A stretch of 64,000 nucleotides of DNA from assembly GCF_016405885.1 (NCBI RefSeq), contig NZ_JAEKGC010000008.1:62001-126000 (forward strand). The letters run 5' to 3'. Under the pieces are notes generated by a model that was not told the origin of the DNA, searched no databases, and saw only the letters and a list, made by a program, of their open reading frames with translations. The translations under genes were made by a program, and so were the position numbers. This document shows positions 33,528-42,668 of the stretch, piece by piece (the first letter of the stretch is position 1; each line of letters starts with the position of its first letter). This DNA is from Arthrobacter sp. MSA 4-2 (GTDB taxonomy: Bacteria; Actinomycetota; Actinomycetes; Actinomycetales; Micrococcaceae).

Positions 33528-34163
33528 ATGATCACCGCCCAGTTGCCGGTCGTGTCTGCTTCCTCCCGCTCTTTGTCCGCGCCTGCGGTTGCCGGTGAAG
33601 CCCGGGAGGTGCGTGGGGTCGAATCGCTGCTGTTGGGTGTCGCGCACGGTGATGCGCGGGCTTTCAGCGAGTTGTATGCGCGCAGTGCTCCCCGGGTCTA
33701 TGATCTGGTGCGCAGGGTTGTGCTGGATGAGGAGATGAGCGCCGAGACGGTGCAGGAGGTGTTCCTTGGTCTTTGGCAGGGAGCAGCAGCCCGCTTCGAT
33801 CCTGCGCTGGGGTCCGGAATGTCATGGATTGTCACGCTCGCGCACCGCCGGGCGGTGGATAAGGTCCGCGCCGAGGCATCCCACCGGGTCCGGGACCTGC
33901 GGTGGGGTATCCGGAACCAGGACGTCGCTTACGACGGCGTTGCCGATGCTGTGATTCAGCAGGCCGAGACCGAGGCGGTCCGGGCCTGCCTCGGCACGCT
34001 GTCGGCGGTGCAGCGTGAGGCGATCCATCTTGCGTACTACGCGGGCATGACCTACGTCCAGGTCGCCGCCCATCTGGGGATCCCTGTACCGACCGCCAAA
34101 ACGCGCATTCGGGACGGCATCGGACGCCTCAGGTCGTGTCTGGGCGATCAGCCCGACAGGTAG
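33528..34163 (+). CDS. ECF sigma factor, SigK/ECF19-like
   Basis: This protein of 211 residues has region 2 at about 30-100 (AFSELYARSAPRVYDLVRRV, then EEVFLGLW with Val for the usual) and region 4 at about 140-205 (LSAVQREAIHLAYYAGMTY). The SigK-type segment AHRRAVDKVRAE joins them. In SigK systems an anti-sigma factor (RskA) is normally encoded next door; the 490 bp downstream contain none. The start is the ATG at 33528 with GAAGG upstream; a longer GTG start at 33477 is possible. It is the first gene of island segment A. Confidence 0.85.
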   Translation: MITAQLPVVSASSRSLSAPAVAGEAREVRGVESLLLGVAHGDARAFSELYARSAPRVYDLVRRVVLDEEMSAETVQEVFLGLWQGAAARFDPALGSGMSWIVTLAHRRAVDKVRAEASHRVRDLRWGIRNQDVAYDGVADAVIQQAETEAVRACLGTLSAVQREAIHLAYYAGMTYVQVAAHLGIPVPTAKTRIRDGIGRLRSCLGDQPDR

Positions 34164-34654
34164 GGCCCAGAATTCACGGTGCCGGCAACGCCCGGCGGGG
34201 GGACGAGGTGGCCGCCGACGCTGCCGCAGGGCGGGCAGAGGTTAGTGGAGGTCGCTGGCGCTGGTGTATCGGTGTCCCGTGCTTCGTGCCGGGTTGTCGG
34301 GTGTGGCGGGAGTGCTCAGTTGCTGCTGGGTGGTGAAGTTGCCTTGAGGGCGTACGGCCGGGCAGCGGTTCGGGTCCGTGCGCGGTGAGACGTTACGGCA
34401 GGACCGGACCGGCCCCGGGCAGAACCTGATCCTGAATCGGCCGGAGGAGGTTGGGGTTCATCGCCCGGTGGACGTGATGGCAACATCCCGCATGACCTCA
34501 GAGTTCCTGGAACAGATCCAGCTGAGCCCCGGTGCTGGATTGGTGCCGGTCGTGGTGGGTGAGCTGATGGGCGCGATCGACGTTTTCCTGCGAGATGACC
34601 ACGACCTTGCGGTTCATCCGTGACGGGCGAGGATTTTCCAAGGCGACTGATCCT
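34164..34654. other. Gene-free stretch where an anti-sigma gene would be expected
   Basis: Several short open frames overlap here on both strands, none with a domain, transmembrane helix or zinc motif that would suggest an anti-sigma factor. It may be decayed DNA. Confidence 0.45.
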
Positions 34655-35431
34655 TTATCCGGATGCGTCGGGTGCCCTTCGGATCGGAGCGAAGGTGGGG
34701 ACGGGGTCTTTGGTGAGGAAGTCGGTGATGAGCAGGTTGCACAGTTCCGGCTTCTCGACGAGCAGGCCGTGAGAGGTCCCGGGGACGACGGCCAGCTCGG
34801 CCTTCGGGAGTGCCCGGTACATCGCCGCGGCGTGCTCAATGGAGACCTCATCGTCATCGCCGATCATGATCAGCGTCCTTGTCGGCAGCATCGCCAGGTC
34901 CTGGGCGGTGTAGGTCGGACCGGTGGCGTGCATTTGATCGAGTTTTCCCATCACGACGTCGAAATGCCCGGCGCCATCGGGGGAGAGCTCGCCGTATCCC
35001 TGGCGGATGAAGTCGGGCACTTCCCCTGTGTCGGAGCCGTTCATCCAGCCGGAGCGGTTGAACACGCCGGCGACGCAGACAAGACGGCTGACAAGGTCGG
35101 GACGCCGCATTGCTACGGCGAGGGCAACGACCGCCCCGTCGCTGCACCCGACGAGGGACGCCGGCCCGGCGACATTGGCCTCGAGGAACGCGATGGCGTC
35201 CTCGGCCATCGCCTCGTAGGACATTGGCCCGTCCACGTCCGGTGTCCGGCCGTGGCCACGGCGCTCGGGGGTGTACACACGGAAGTAGGGGCTCATTCCG
35301 TCGACCGTCATCTGCAGGGAGCGGGCATCGACCCCGCCCGGGTGCAGCAGCACGGCTGGAGGGCCCTGCCCATACTCGGCGAACCATGTCTGCTCGACGC
35401 GGAACGGCTTTCCGGGTGTCGGTCCGTTCAT
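34655..35431 (-). CDS. Alpha/beta hydrolase
   Basis: This 258-residue protein has the usual hydrolase core. The oxyanion segment VLLHPGGVDAR is at about 28, the nucleophile Ser in the elbow GCSDG at about 95, the acid in IGDDDEVS near 195 and the His in GTSHGLL near 222. The substrate is unknown. GAGGAGA stands 6 bp before the ATG. It stands alone, convergent with the sigma gene. Confidence 0.85.
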   Translation of the reverse strand: MNGPTPGKPFRVEQTWFAEYGQGPPAVLLHPGGVDARSLQMTVDGMSPYFRVYTPERRGHGRTPDVDGPMSYEAMAEDAIAFLEANVAGPASLVGCSDGAVVALAVAMRRPDLVSRLVCVAGVFNRSGWMNGSDTGEVPDFIRQGYGELSPDGAGHFDVVMGKLDQMHATGPTYTAQDLAMLPTRTLIMIGDDDEVSIEHAAAMYRALPKAELAVVPGTSHGLLVEKPELCNLLITDFLTKDPVPTFAPIRRAPDASG

Positions 35432-35639
35432 CAGTGTCTCCTCATCCAGATAGATACATCCTGCCTCTGCCCCTCACGCCTACCAGAGGCTCAGCAGCCT
35501 CGACCAGCCACGCACTTCATCCAAGCCCTTTCCTGCGCATCCCGTAAACGGATTGCTTGCGGGCGGGGCACCTCGAATGGGAGATGGGAGGTCGATGATG
35601 ATTCTCCTACTGGTGCGTGGGCATGGTCTCCGGCGCCCA

Positions 35640-35702
35640 GCCAGCTCCGTCTAGTCAGGAGTTTGGGAAACCCGGGGCGGTCCCCAGAGTCGGTATCGCT
35701 AA
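35640..35702. repeat. Island motif: GCTCCGT..GGTCAGGAGT-like block, copy 1
   Basis: The block CAGCTCCGTCTAGTCAGGAG followed by a GGGGCGGTCCCC stretch resembles blocks at about 47565-47630 and 59095-59145. All three lie downstream of an att-like repeat, at 2.7, 0.4 and 0.25 kb. Confidence 0.55.
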
Positions 35703-35720
35703 GGTAGGTGCAGCATTGGA

Positions 35721-35954
35721 GTGTTCAGTGGTGCAAAGATGGGGGTTGAGATGGTGGTAACAGCTGAGGATAGTTTGAATCCGGTGATTCCGAATGCGCG
35801 GGAGCTCCGCGCGCAGGGAGTCGGTGCGCTTGCTGTAGCCCCTGTCGTGGTGGCCCTCATCAGCATCTCGCGGTCCCGCCACCTAACCAGAATGACGCAG
35901 GCTGTATGGGTTCTGATTGTGCTCGCTTTTCCTATCCTCGGTCCGGCTTCCTGA
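35721..35954 (+). CDS. Short PLD-nuclease N-terminal-like membrane protein, possibly truncated
   Basis: This protein of about 77 residues has two hydrophobic helices: VGALAVAPVVVALISI and AVWVLIVLAFPILGPAS. The pattern ending in PILGP matches the small PLDc_N domain found in two-helix actinobacterial proteins. In that domain one expects a few more residues (FVVGR); these are encoded directly after the TGA stop, so the stop looks premature. The start is uncertain (35721, 35739 or 35751). Confidence 0.5.
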   Translation: MFSGAKMGVEMVVTAEDSLNPVIPNARELRAQGVGALAVAPVVVALISISRSRHLTRMTQAVWVLIVLAFPILGPAS

Positions 35955-36484
35955 TTCGTCGTTGGCCGGTGTAGCGCCGCACCCACCTCGAGCCACCTGT
36001 ACAGCATTGCGCCAACGACCGGGAACCACGACGGCCGATAGGCGCTCTGAGGAATCGCTTAGCGGGCGGTTTTCCGGGCGGGCCAAACACGACCTGGGCA
36101 GTTCAGCTTCCGCCCTTGGCGGGCAATCCCGCCTTATGGGCGGGCGTTGAGGTTGTAGATTTCGTTCTTTTCGGCGACCGTGAGGTCCGAGCCCGCCAGG
36201 AGGTCCTGCAGCACCGCGGATTTTCCCGCTATGTACCGGCTGATGTCCATGTTCGGCTCGGCTGCGAGCCGGAGCTGCGGTGTCCCGTGTGTTGGCGGCT
36301 GGCCTAGTGGCGGACGGTGTCCCGAACGTCGGTGTCCCAGCGACGGTGACTTCGGCCGTGTGGTGTTCGAGGACTGCATCCAAGCAGGGGCTCTGGCCGG
36401 TATTAACCTGTAGCGCATCTCCTTGATGCGGCAGTTGGCTTGAAAGGGCGTACGGCTGCGGCCTTCCGGGCGGGACGTTCCCGG
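35955..36484. other. Mostly gene-free stretch with a possible small remnant
   Basis: On the minus strand a frame ending at 36134 could encode about 38 residues from ATG 36250 (DISRYIAGKSAVLQDLL, then DLTVAEKNEIYNL), which reads like real protein but matches nothing I know and has no clear ribosome binding site. The rest shows no gene. Confidence 0.35.
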
Positions 36485-36715
36485 TCAGGGGACCGCCGGG
36501 ACGGGTGCGGTGCGTTGCCGCGCGAGGAAGGCGGGGGCGAGGACAGCGCTGAGGGCGAAGAGTCCGACGAGGGGCCAGAGCGCCGTGAGGATGTCGAAGC
36601 TCGCCGCGAGGAACCCGATGAGGGGCGGGCTGATCAGGTTGGCGACGTAGCCCAGGCCCGCCTCGGCCGATACCCGGGCCCCGTCGTTTCGCCCTTCCGC
36701 CGCTGCGGACATGCC
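36485..36715 (-). pseudogene. MFS transporter C-terminal remnant
   Basis: About 75 residues on the minus strand read as the last two helices of a major facilitator protein: LGYVANLISPPLIGFLAASF, then ALWPLVGLFALSAVLAPAFL. The upstream 10 helices are absent. Confidence 0.65.
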
Positions 36716-36749
36716 GAGCGGGAAACCCCTGGACACCCCCACGGACCAT

Positions 36750-36846
36750 AGGACCACCCGTGGCACTCGGAGTGGCCGGCCTGGCCCTGATCGCGGGGAT
36801 GGTTGTCCTGACCCGGCGGAACCTGACCACCGCGCTGAAGAGGTGA
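36750..36846 (+). pseudogene. Second MFS-like C-terminal remnant, opposite strand
   Basis: About 30 residues, VALGVAGLALIAGMVVLTRR followed by NLTTALKR and a stop, look like the final helix and tail of a transporter. It points away from the minus-strand remnant. Confidence 0.4.
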
Positions 36847-37036
36847 CTGGGCCTCTGCGTCGGTGGGTGGGTGTAGCGAATACGTTCGATTGGGCTGCAT
36901 CCCTTCTCGGGACCAGGAAGGGATCTGTCGTGCCCGGAGCCAGACCAGGGAGTGGAGCAACCCTCATGAGCTTCGGCTTCGAATAGGTCATGATGTCTTC
37001 GGATCCTTCTGCGGCGTCGCCTATGAGGAGGGTTGC

Positions 37037-37690
37037 ATGTCCACCGCATTTACCTGGTCTCGCAGCACAATGTTCACTGTTGTCTTGGGCGTCGGGCTGT
37101 CGCTGACAGCCTGCGATGGCGATTCAGCGGCCCCTGTCAGCGAACCGACCACTTCGGAGGCTCCGTCGATGACGGCTTCGGCGGAACCGACGGCCGAGCG
37201 CGTCGAGCCGACGCCGGCGTCGTCGGATGCACCGGCCGCGAACCTGCAGATTCCGGCGCCGCCCGCAGAGGCGGAGGAGGAGTCGCGGGAGGGGCTGGAA
37301 GCGTTCACTGCGCATTGGCTGAAACTGCTGTCGTATTCCTACGAGGCGAACGACCTCGAGCCCCTGCAGGCGGTCAGCGACCCGGCGTGCACCTTCTGCA
37401 AGGATGTCGGAACGGCCATGGCGCAGACCTACCAGGTGGGGTGGGCTACCGGAGGAGCGACCACCCTGACGGACTTCACCACCGATTTCACCCCTGATGC
37501 CGACGGCGCCTACACCGCGGACATCACGACCACCCAGACGGAAATCTTCTACTTCTCCGATGAGGGGTGGCTTGGATCGAGTGAGTCCAAGCCGGACACA
37601 CCGCACCTGGTTACCGCCCGCTACATCGGTGTCGGATGGCAGATGATCAACTACTCGACACCACCTATCACCGAGGCGCCGACGGGATAG
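37037..37690 (+). CDS. DUF6318-like lipoprotein
   Basis: This 217-residue secreted lipoprotein has a signal peptide with lipobox LTAC (Cys at about 25), then a Ser/Thr/Pro-rich linker to about 75. The C-terminal domain (about 80-215) contains LQAVSDPACTFCKDVG, the cysteine-pair motif common in DUF6318 proteins of Arthrobacter. Function unknown. GAGGAGGG precedes the ATG. It is a single-gene unit; the CmtR-like gene follows after 53 bp. Confidence 0.8.
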   Translation: MSTAFTWSRSTMFTVVLGVGLSLTACDGDSAAPVSEPTTSEAPSMTASAEPTAERVEPTPASSDAPAANLQIPAPPAEAEEESREGLEAFTAHWLKLLSYSYEANDLEPLQAVSDPACTFCKDVGTAMAQTYQVGWATGGATTLTDFTTDFTPDADGAYTADITTTQTEIFYFSDEGWLGSSESKPDTPHLVTARYIGVGWQMINYSTPPITEAPTG

Positions 37691-37715
37691 GGGCTGCGTA
37701 AACAGCGCCTCGTTT

Positions 37716-37735
37716 AGTACATGATTGTGTGTACT
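37716..37735 (+). promoter_or_regulatory. Candidate operator of the CmtR-like repressor
   Basis: AGTACA and TGTACT form a perfect inverted repeat with an 8-bp spacer, 8 bp upstream of the GTG start of the regulator. The placement fits autorepression of the regulator and the transporter behind it. Confidence 0.65.
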
Positions 37736-37743
37736 GTTGCGGT

Positions 37744-38088
37744 GTGGAAACTCTTGCCCAGCACTCGGTCCTCGCGCGGTTCGGATACGCCCTGTCGGAT
37801 CCGGTGCGCGCCCGGGTCTTGTTGGTTCTGCGGGACGCTCCGTCCTACCCGGGTGAGCTGGCTGAACTGGCCGGAGTGAGCAAGCAGCGCCTGTCGAATC
37901 ATCTGACGTGCCTGCGCGGCTGTGGGCTTGTCGTCGCCGTTCCCGAGGGGCGGCGGGTCCGGTATGAGCTGGCGGATCGGAAGCTCGGTGACGCGCTGAC
38001 CGCACTGCTCGGGGTCGTGGCCGTTGGCGACGCCGAGTGCTGCTGCACCACCCGGGCGAACCACATCGAGGGAAAGGCTTGCTGCTGA
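37744..38088 (+). CDS. ArsR/SmtB-family metal sensor, CmtR-like
   Basis: This 114-residue winged-helix repressor probably releases DNA on binding a soft metal. The recognition helix region VSKQRLSNHLTCLRGCGLVV has two cysteines at the positions of the CmtR Cd/Pb site, and a Cys cluster AECCCTT plus KACC lies near the C-terminus. RRVRYELAD is the wing. The GTG at 37744 is preferred to the one at 37729, which lies inside the operator. The stop overlaps the transporter start by 1 bp. Confidence 0.85.
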   Translation: METLAQHSVLARFGYALSDPVRARVLLVLRDAPSYPGELAELAGVSKQRLSNHLTCLRGCGLVVAVPEGRRVRYELADRKLGDALTALLGVVAVGDAECCCTTRANHIEGKACC

Positions 38089-38987
38089 TGAGCACCCACA
38101 CCTCACCCGCATCGGTGCAGATCGCCCGTCCAGCGCCGAGTGTGCAGCGGCGGGCGGTCCTGTCCCGGCGGATCCGTCTTCTCGTCGGCGCGACGATCAC
38201 CTACAACGTTATCGAAGCGGGCGTCGCGATCAGCGCCGGCACGGTGGCGTCCTCAAGCGCGTTGATTGGGTTCGGCCTGGACTCGATCGTGGAGGTTCTC
38301 TCCGCGGCCGCCGTGGCCTGGCAGTTCGCCGGGCGCGACCCGGAGGCCCGGGAAAAGACCGCCCTGCGCCTGATCGCCTTTTCCTTCTTCGGCCTCGCCG
38401 CGTTCGTGACCTTCGACGCCGTCCGCACCCTGCTCGGCGCGTCCGAACCCCAGCACTCACTGGTTGGAATCGTTCTGGCCGCGGTGAGCCTGGCGGTCAT
38501 GCCGTTCCTGTCCTGGGCGCAGCGCCGGGCCGGTCGTGAGCTCGGGTCCCGGTCCGCTGTCGCGGACTCCAAGCAGACCCTGCTGTGCACCTACCTGTCC
38601 GGGGTCCTGCTGGTGGGTCTGCTGCTCAACAGCACCCTCGGGTGGTCCTGGGCCGACCCGGTCGCCGCCCTCATCATCGCCGCCGTCGCCATCAAAGAAG
38701 GCCACGAGGCATGGAAGGGCGACTCCTGCTGCGCACCATCCTTCGGAAACCTCGACGACGACCAAAGCGTTGACACCTGCGGAAGCGCCCCGGGCGGCGG
38801 CTCGGAATCCTGCTGCAGCACTGGCACCACGACAGGCGCGCCCGTAGCAGTGACGAACACCTCCGTAGAGCCTGCTGCGTTGACACTGACGGTGCGGCCC
38901 GCAGGAACCAACACCCCGGAAAGCAGCCCAGCAGATCCTGAATCGAAAACAGCTGATGCGTCCTGCGCCTGCTGCACACATCACTAG
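38088..38987 (+). CDS. Cation transporter with Cys-rich tail
   Basis: This 299-residue CDF-like membrane protein has about six hydrophobic helices in residues 30-215. Metal-site-like segments are GFGLDSIVEVLSAAAVAW and WADPVAALIIAAVAIKEGHE. The C-terminal 85 residues are hydrophilic with many cysteines (GDSCCAP, ESCCSTG, ASCACCTHH), suited to bind thiophilic metal ions. Coupling to the CmtR-like sensor suggests efflux of cadmium, lead or a similar ion; this is inference. Confidence 0.85.
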   Translation: MSTHTSPASVQIARPAPSVQRRAVLSRRIRLLVGATITYNVIEAGVAISAGTVASSSALIGFGLDSIVEVLSAAAVAWQFAGRDPEAREKTALRLIAFSFFGLAAFVTFDAVRTLLGASEPQHSLVGIVLAAVSLAVMPFLSWAQRRAGRELGSRSAVADSKQTLLCTYLSGVLLVGLLLNSTLGWSWADPVAALIIAAVAIKEGHEAWKGDSCCAPSFGNLDDDQSVDTCGSAPGGGSESCCSTGTTTGAPVAVTNTSVEPAALTLTVRPAGTNTPESSPADPESKTADASCACCTHH

Positions 38988-39078
38988 AGCACTCCAGCAA
39001 ACCCTGATCCACCAATGGTCCCCTGCAATCGGCCGGGAACCAGCAGACCATGCAGTCAGTTGACGAGGAGACACCACC

Positions 39079-39798
39079 GTGCCGACCCCCGCCCCAGCTC
39101 CCAACACGACCCCTGACACGAAGCAGGGCCTGAGCCTGCAGAACCGGATAACGCTCGGCCTACTCGCCGCTGTTGCTCTCGTCGTCGGCTTGGCGATTTT
39201 CTTCAACAGCCTCGGCAACGACCCCTCGCAGGCTGAGGGCACCGACACCGGCACCGGCGCGGGCACGGCAGAGGTCGTCCGTGAGGACAGCCACCGCCTG
39301 TCCCAGGCGTCGGACGAGAAGGCCATCCTGGTCGAGTTCCTCGACTTCGAATGCGAAGCCTGCCTCGCCGCGTACCCGCTCGTGGAAGAGCTCTCCGAGG
39401 AATACGGGGAGAACCTGACCGTCGTCTCCCGGTACTTCCCGCTGCCCGGGCACCCCAACTCCGAGACTGCGGCCGCCGCCGTCGAGGCAGCAGCCCAGCA
39501 GGACAAGTTCAAAGAGATGCACGCCCGCATGTATGAAACGCAGACCGAGTGGAGCCACACCAACGAGGACCGGTCACCGGTGTTCCGCGGCTATGCCAAG
39601 GACCTGGGCCTGGACATGGCTGCGTACGATACGGCGATCGCAGACCCGGCAACCATGGAGCGAGTGAACATCGACAAGAGCGACGGCATGGCCCTGAACG
39701 TCGAGGGAACCCCGACGTTTTTCCTCGACGGCGAGAAGATCCAGCCCGCCACCGCCGAGGAGTTCCGCAGTCTCATCGAAACCGCTATCGCGGACTGA
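39079..39798 (+). CDS. Membrane-anchored DsbA-like thioredoxin-fold protein
   Basis: This 239-residue protein has one transmembrane helix (about 25-43) and an extracytoplasmic DsbA-type domain. The active site is CEAC in FLDFECEACLAAYP near 95 and the cis-proline loop is VEGTPTFFLDG near 212. It would introduce disulfides into exported proteins, re-oxidised by the VKOR encoded next. The start is GTG at 39079 with GAGGAG upstream. Confidence 0.9.
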   Translation: MPTPAPAPNTTPDTKQGLSLQNRITLGLLAAVALVVGLAIFFNSLGNDPSQAEGTDTGTGAGTAEVVREDSHRLSQASDEKAILVEFLDFECEACLAAYPLVEELSEEYGENLTVVSRYFPLPGHPNSETAAAAVEAAAQQDKFKEMHARMYETQTEWSHTNEDRSPVFRGYAKDLGLDMAAYDTAIADPATMERVNIDKSDGMALNVEGTPTFFLDGEKIQPATAEEFRSLIETAIAD

Positions 39799-39828
39799 TT
39801 CATGACTCCCGGCGAAGGACCACCCACC

Positions 39829-40473
39829 ATGTCGCACCGAACGACGAATAACATCTCCTCGATCCAGGAACCCGCCCAGGATGACGCGGCCTCAGTGCCC
39901 GGATTCGCACGCCGGGTCCCGTTCGGGATCATGTTTGTGGCCGCCGGTGTCATCGGGTGGGTTGCGGCCGGGATCCTGATCCTCGAGAAGCTCGAGTTGT
40001 ACCGGGACCCGGACCATGTCACGAGCTGCGACATCAACCCCTGGGTGTCCTGCGGGCAGGTCATGGAGACATGGCAGTCCGAGCTCTTCGGCTTCCCCAA
40101 CCCCTTCATCGGCCTCGTCGGCTTCACCGTCATCATCACCACCGGCATGGCACTGCTCGCCGGAGCCCGGTTCAGCCGCTGGTACTGGGCCGGCCTGCAG
40201 GCAGGCATCACGCTCGGAGCCGTGTTCGCCACCTGGCTGTGGAGCCAGGCCCTCTTCGACATTTACATCCTGTGCCTCTACTGCATGATCGTCTGGGCGG
40301 CGATGATCCCCCTGTTCATCCTCACCACCGTCCGCAACATGGTTCACGGCATCATCCCCGCACCCGCCGGCCTCACCCGCGGGCTCGCAGCGTGGGTCGG
40401 ACCGATCATCGTCCTCACCTACATCGCCGTCGCCGCCTCCGTGTTCTTCCGCTTCCTCCACGTCTTCACCTGA
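39829..40473 (+). CDS. Vitamin K epoxide reductase family protein
   Basis: This 214-residue membrane protein has four to five helices. It carries the conserved loop cysteines in SCDINPWVSCGQVM and the active CxxC in LCLYCMIVW. Bacterial VKORs re-oxidise DsbA-type proteins and pass electrons to quinone. It sits 30 bp behind the DsbA-like gene. I chose ATG 39829 (CGAAGGA upstream); ATG 39802 is possible. Confidence 0.9.
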   Translation: MSHRTTNNISSIQEPAQDDAASVPGFARRVPFGIMFVAAGVIGWVAAGILILEKLELYRDPDHVTSCDINPWVSCGQVMETWQSELFGFPNPFIGLVGFTVIITTGMALLAGARFSRWYWAGLQAGITLGAVFATWLWSQALFDIYILCLYCMIVWAAMIPLFILTTVRNMVHGIIPAPAGLTRGLAAWVGPIIVLTYIAVAASVFFRFLHVFT

Positions 40474-40555
40474 GACTCCACACCGCACCGGACCGGCAGC
40501 CGCCCACCCGCGCTTTCCCACACACCGCCGATCATCACGGAAACCGAGGCCAACG

Positions 40556-41188
40556 ATGGAACCACCAACAGCTGCAGCGCTTGCCCTGGGCCTGTACACC
40601 GCAGGTGTCATCACGACCTTTGGAGTGAGGTCCTGGATCCACCGGCGCAGGACCGGATCCACGGGCTTCCGTGGCCTCAGCGGCGCACCGGGCTCGGCCG
40701 AATGGTGGGGCGGGGTCCTGTTCATCGCGGCCCTGCTGCTCGGCGCGGCCGGACCCGTCCTCGCCCTCACCGGGGCCCTAGTTCCGCCTCGGGTGCCCGG
40801 ACTCGCGTGGATAGGACTGATCGTGACTGTGCTGGGTTTCCTTGGCGTGCTGGCCGCCCAGACCGGGATGGGGTCCTCCTGGCGCATTGGGGTCGACACC
40901 GCCGAACGTACAGACCTGGTCACCACCGGGCTGTTCGCCGTGGTCCGCAACCCGATCTTCACTGCCATGCTCACAGCCCTGGCCGGGCTGGCGCTCATGG
41001 TTCCCGCAGCCGTCAGCGCAGCGGCGCTGCTGTGTCTGTTCCTCGCCGTGGAACTCCAGGTGCGCCTCGTCGAAGAGCCATACCTAAACCGCACCCACCA
41101 ACACGCCTACGCCGACTACACCGCAAAGGTCGGCCGCTTCCTGCCAGGCATGGGCCGGACACAGGCACGCGATACCGCGTCGCGCTGA
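40556..41188 (+). CDS. Isoprenylcysteine methyltransferase-family membrane protein
   Basis: This 210-residue protein has about five hydrophobic helices. The C-terminal part shows LVTTGLFAVVRNPIFTAML and EEPYLNRTHQHAYADYTAKVGRF, the SAM-binding region pattern of the ICMT/PEMT membrane methyltransferases. The substrate is unknown. It closes the group of metal sensor, transporter, DsbA, VKOR and methyltransferase, a gene set that tends to travel together in actinobacteria. Confidence 0.85.
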   Translation: MEPPTAAALALGLYTAGVITTFGVRSWIHRRRTGSTGFRGLSGAPGSAEWWGGVLFIAALLLGAAGPVLALTGALVPPRVPGLAWIGLIVTVLGFLGVLAAQTGMGSSWRIGVDTAERTDLVTTGLFAVVRNPIFTAMLTALAGLALMVPAAVSAAALLCLFLAVELQVRLVEEPYLNRTHQHAYADYTAKVGRFLPGMGRTQARDTASR

Positions 41189-41546
41189 CCACACCGCAAC
41201 ATCACAGAAGCAGCCACTCCCTCTGCCTATAACGACATAGCCCCGCCAATTCCGCGTGAAAAACCCGCCACCTTCGAAGAAGCTCAGAGTTATGGACGAC
41301 TCGAGTTCCTTGCGTGGTCGTCTGGCTGTTGTCACCGGCTGGATGCGGCGGATAGGGGACTTTCGGTCAGGTGATGACGAGGAGTCCGGTGGCGAACATG
41401 AAGCCGAGGCCGGCGCGGTCAGGGCATTCGCATGGGCCAGGCGCAGCAGGGCTTCGGTGAGTTCGATCGCCCGTCAAGATACTGAAGTGAAACCTGAGTT
41501 TGAAACAGACAAAACTTCCTATAAGTACTCCCGACGTCTCGCCACT
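41189..41546. other. Gene-free stretch upstream of the pst operon
   Basis: No convincing gene. A minus-strand stretch near 41370-41460 reads as possible decayed coding DNA. The pst promoter region follows directly. Confidence 0.45.
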
Positions 41547-41580
41547 ATTCACCCCGTGTTCACCTATGGCGCTTTGTATT
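41547..41580 (+). promoter_or_regulatory. PHO-box-like direct repeat and promoter of the pst operon
   Basis: ATTCACC (41547-41553) and GTTCACC (41558-41564) are 11 bp apart, matching the 11-bp direct repeat units bound by PhoP in Streptomyces. TGTATT at 41575-41580 is a plausible -10 at the right distance after the box. Confidence 0.6.
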
Positions 41581-41650
41581 GATGTGTCGGCACCGCCGAT
41601 CTCTCCCATCACCTGCGCGGCCCAGGCCGCCGTTGGAAGGAATTCACACA

Positions 41651-42619
41651 GTGCAAAAAACTCTTTCACGACGCGCCGGTGTCACGTCGCTTGCGGTTCT
41701 CGCCCTTCTGCTGAGCGCCTGCGGCGGACAGCAGGAGAGCGCAGGAGGATCCGGAGCCAGCGGTGAAGCCGTCTCCGGCTCGGTTGTCGCCGATGGGTCA
41801 TCAACCGTTGCGCCGCTGACCGAAGCGGCCGCCGACATGTTCCGCGATGTTGAGTCCGGCATTGATGTTTCCGTCGCCACCTCCGGCACCGGTGGAGGCT
41901 TCAAGGCCTTCTGCGCCGGTGAAACCGACATCTCCAATGCTTCGCGTCCGATCAAGGACGAAGAAATTGCGGAATGCGAGACAAACGGCATCGACTATAC
42001 CGAGGTCGTCATGGCCAACGACGGACTGTCCGTCGTGGTGAACCCCGAAAATGACTGGGCCGAGTGCCTGACCGTAGAGCAGCTGGCCACCATCTGGGGT
42101 CCGGACTCCGAAGGCAAGGTCACCAATTGGAACCAGGTCGATCCGTCCTTCCCGGACCAGGAAATTGCCCTTTTCGGTGCCGGCACTGACTCGGGAACCT
42201 TTGATTATTTCACCGACGCTATCAACGGTGAAGAAGGCGCTATCCGCACCGACTACAGCCCCTCCGAGGACGACAACGTCACCGTTCAGGGCGTGGAAGG
42301 CAACGAAGGGGCCATCGGCTTCTTCGGCCTGTCTTACGCCGAAGAGAACCCGGACGCCGTGAAGATTGTCGACGTCGACAACGGCGAAGGTTGCGTCACT
42401 CCCTCCGAGGAGACGGTCCAGGACGGCACCTACGCACCCCTGGGACGTCCCCTGTTCATCTACGTTGCCAACGCCTCCTACGCGGACAAGCCCGAGGTGA
42501 AGTCCTTCGTGGATTACTACGTGGAGAACGCGAACGAGGTCGCCGAGGCTGCCCTGTTCATCGGGCTCACCGAGGAGCAGAACGCCACGGCTACCGAAGA
42601 GCTCGCCTCCATCGGTTAG
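41651..42619 (+). CDS. pstS: Phosphate ABC transporter substrate-binding protein
   Basis: PstS is a surface lipoprotein that captures phosphate. It has 322 residues, signal peptide with lipobox LLSAC at about 20-24, then the phosphate-binding motifs [37 protein letters not shown] and [16 protein letters not shown]. The GTG start has GGAAGGA 9 bp upstream. pstC follows after 49 bp. Confidence 0.95.
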   Translation: MQKTLSRRAGVTSLAVLALLLSACGGQQESAGGSGASGEAVSGSVVADGSSTVAPLTEAAADMFRDVESGIDVSVATSGTGGGFKAFCAGETDISNASRPIKDEEIAECETNGIDYTEVVMANDGLSVVVNPENDWAECLTVEQLATIWGPDSEGKVTNWNQVDPSFPDQEIALFGAGTDSGTFDYFTDAINGEEGAIRTDYSPSEDDNVTVQGVEGNEGAIGFFGLSYAEENPDAVKIVDVDNGEGCVTPSEETVQDGTYAPLGRPLFIYVANASYADKPEVKSFVDYYVENANEVAEAALFIGLTEEQNATATEELASIG

Positions 42620-42668
42620 CAGGCCGTTCCACCGGTACGACCAGAGCTCGAGGAGAACGGTTCCCGTT

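Noticed and set aside
37729-37743. GTG 37729 as the start of the CmtR-like gene
   Set aside because: It lies inside the inverted-repeat operator; GTG 37744 gives a product of family length.
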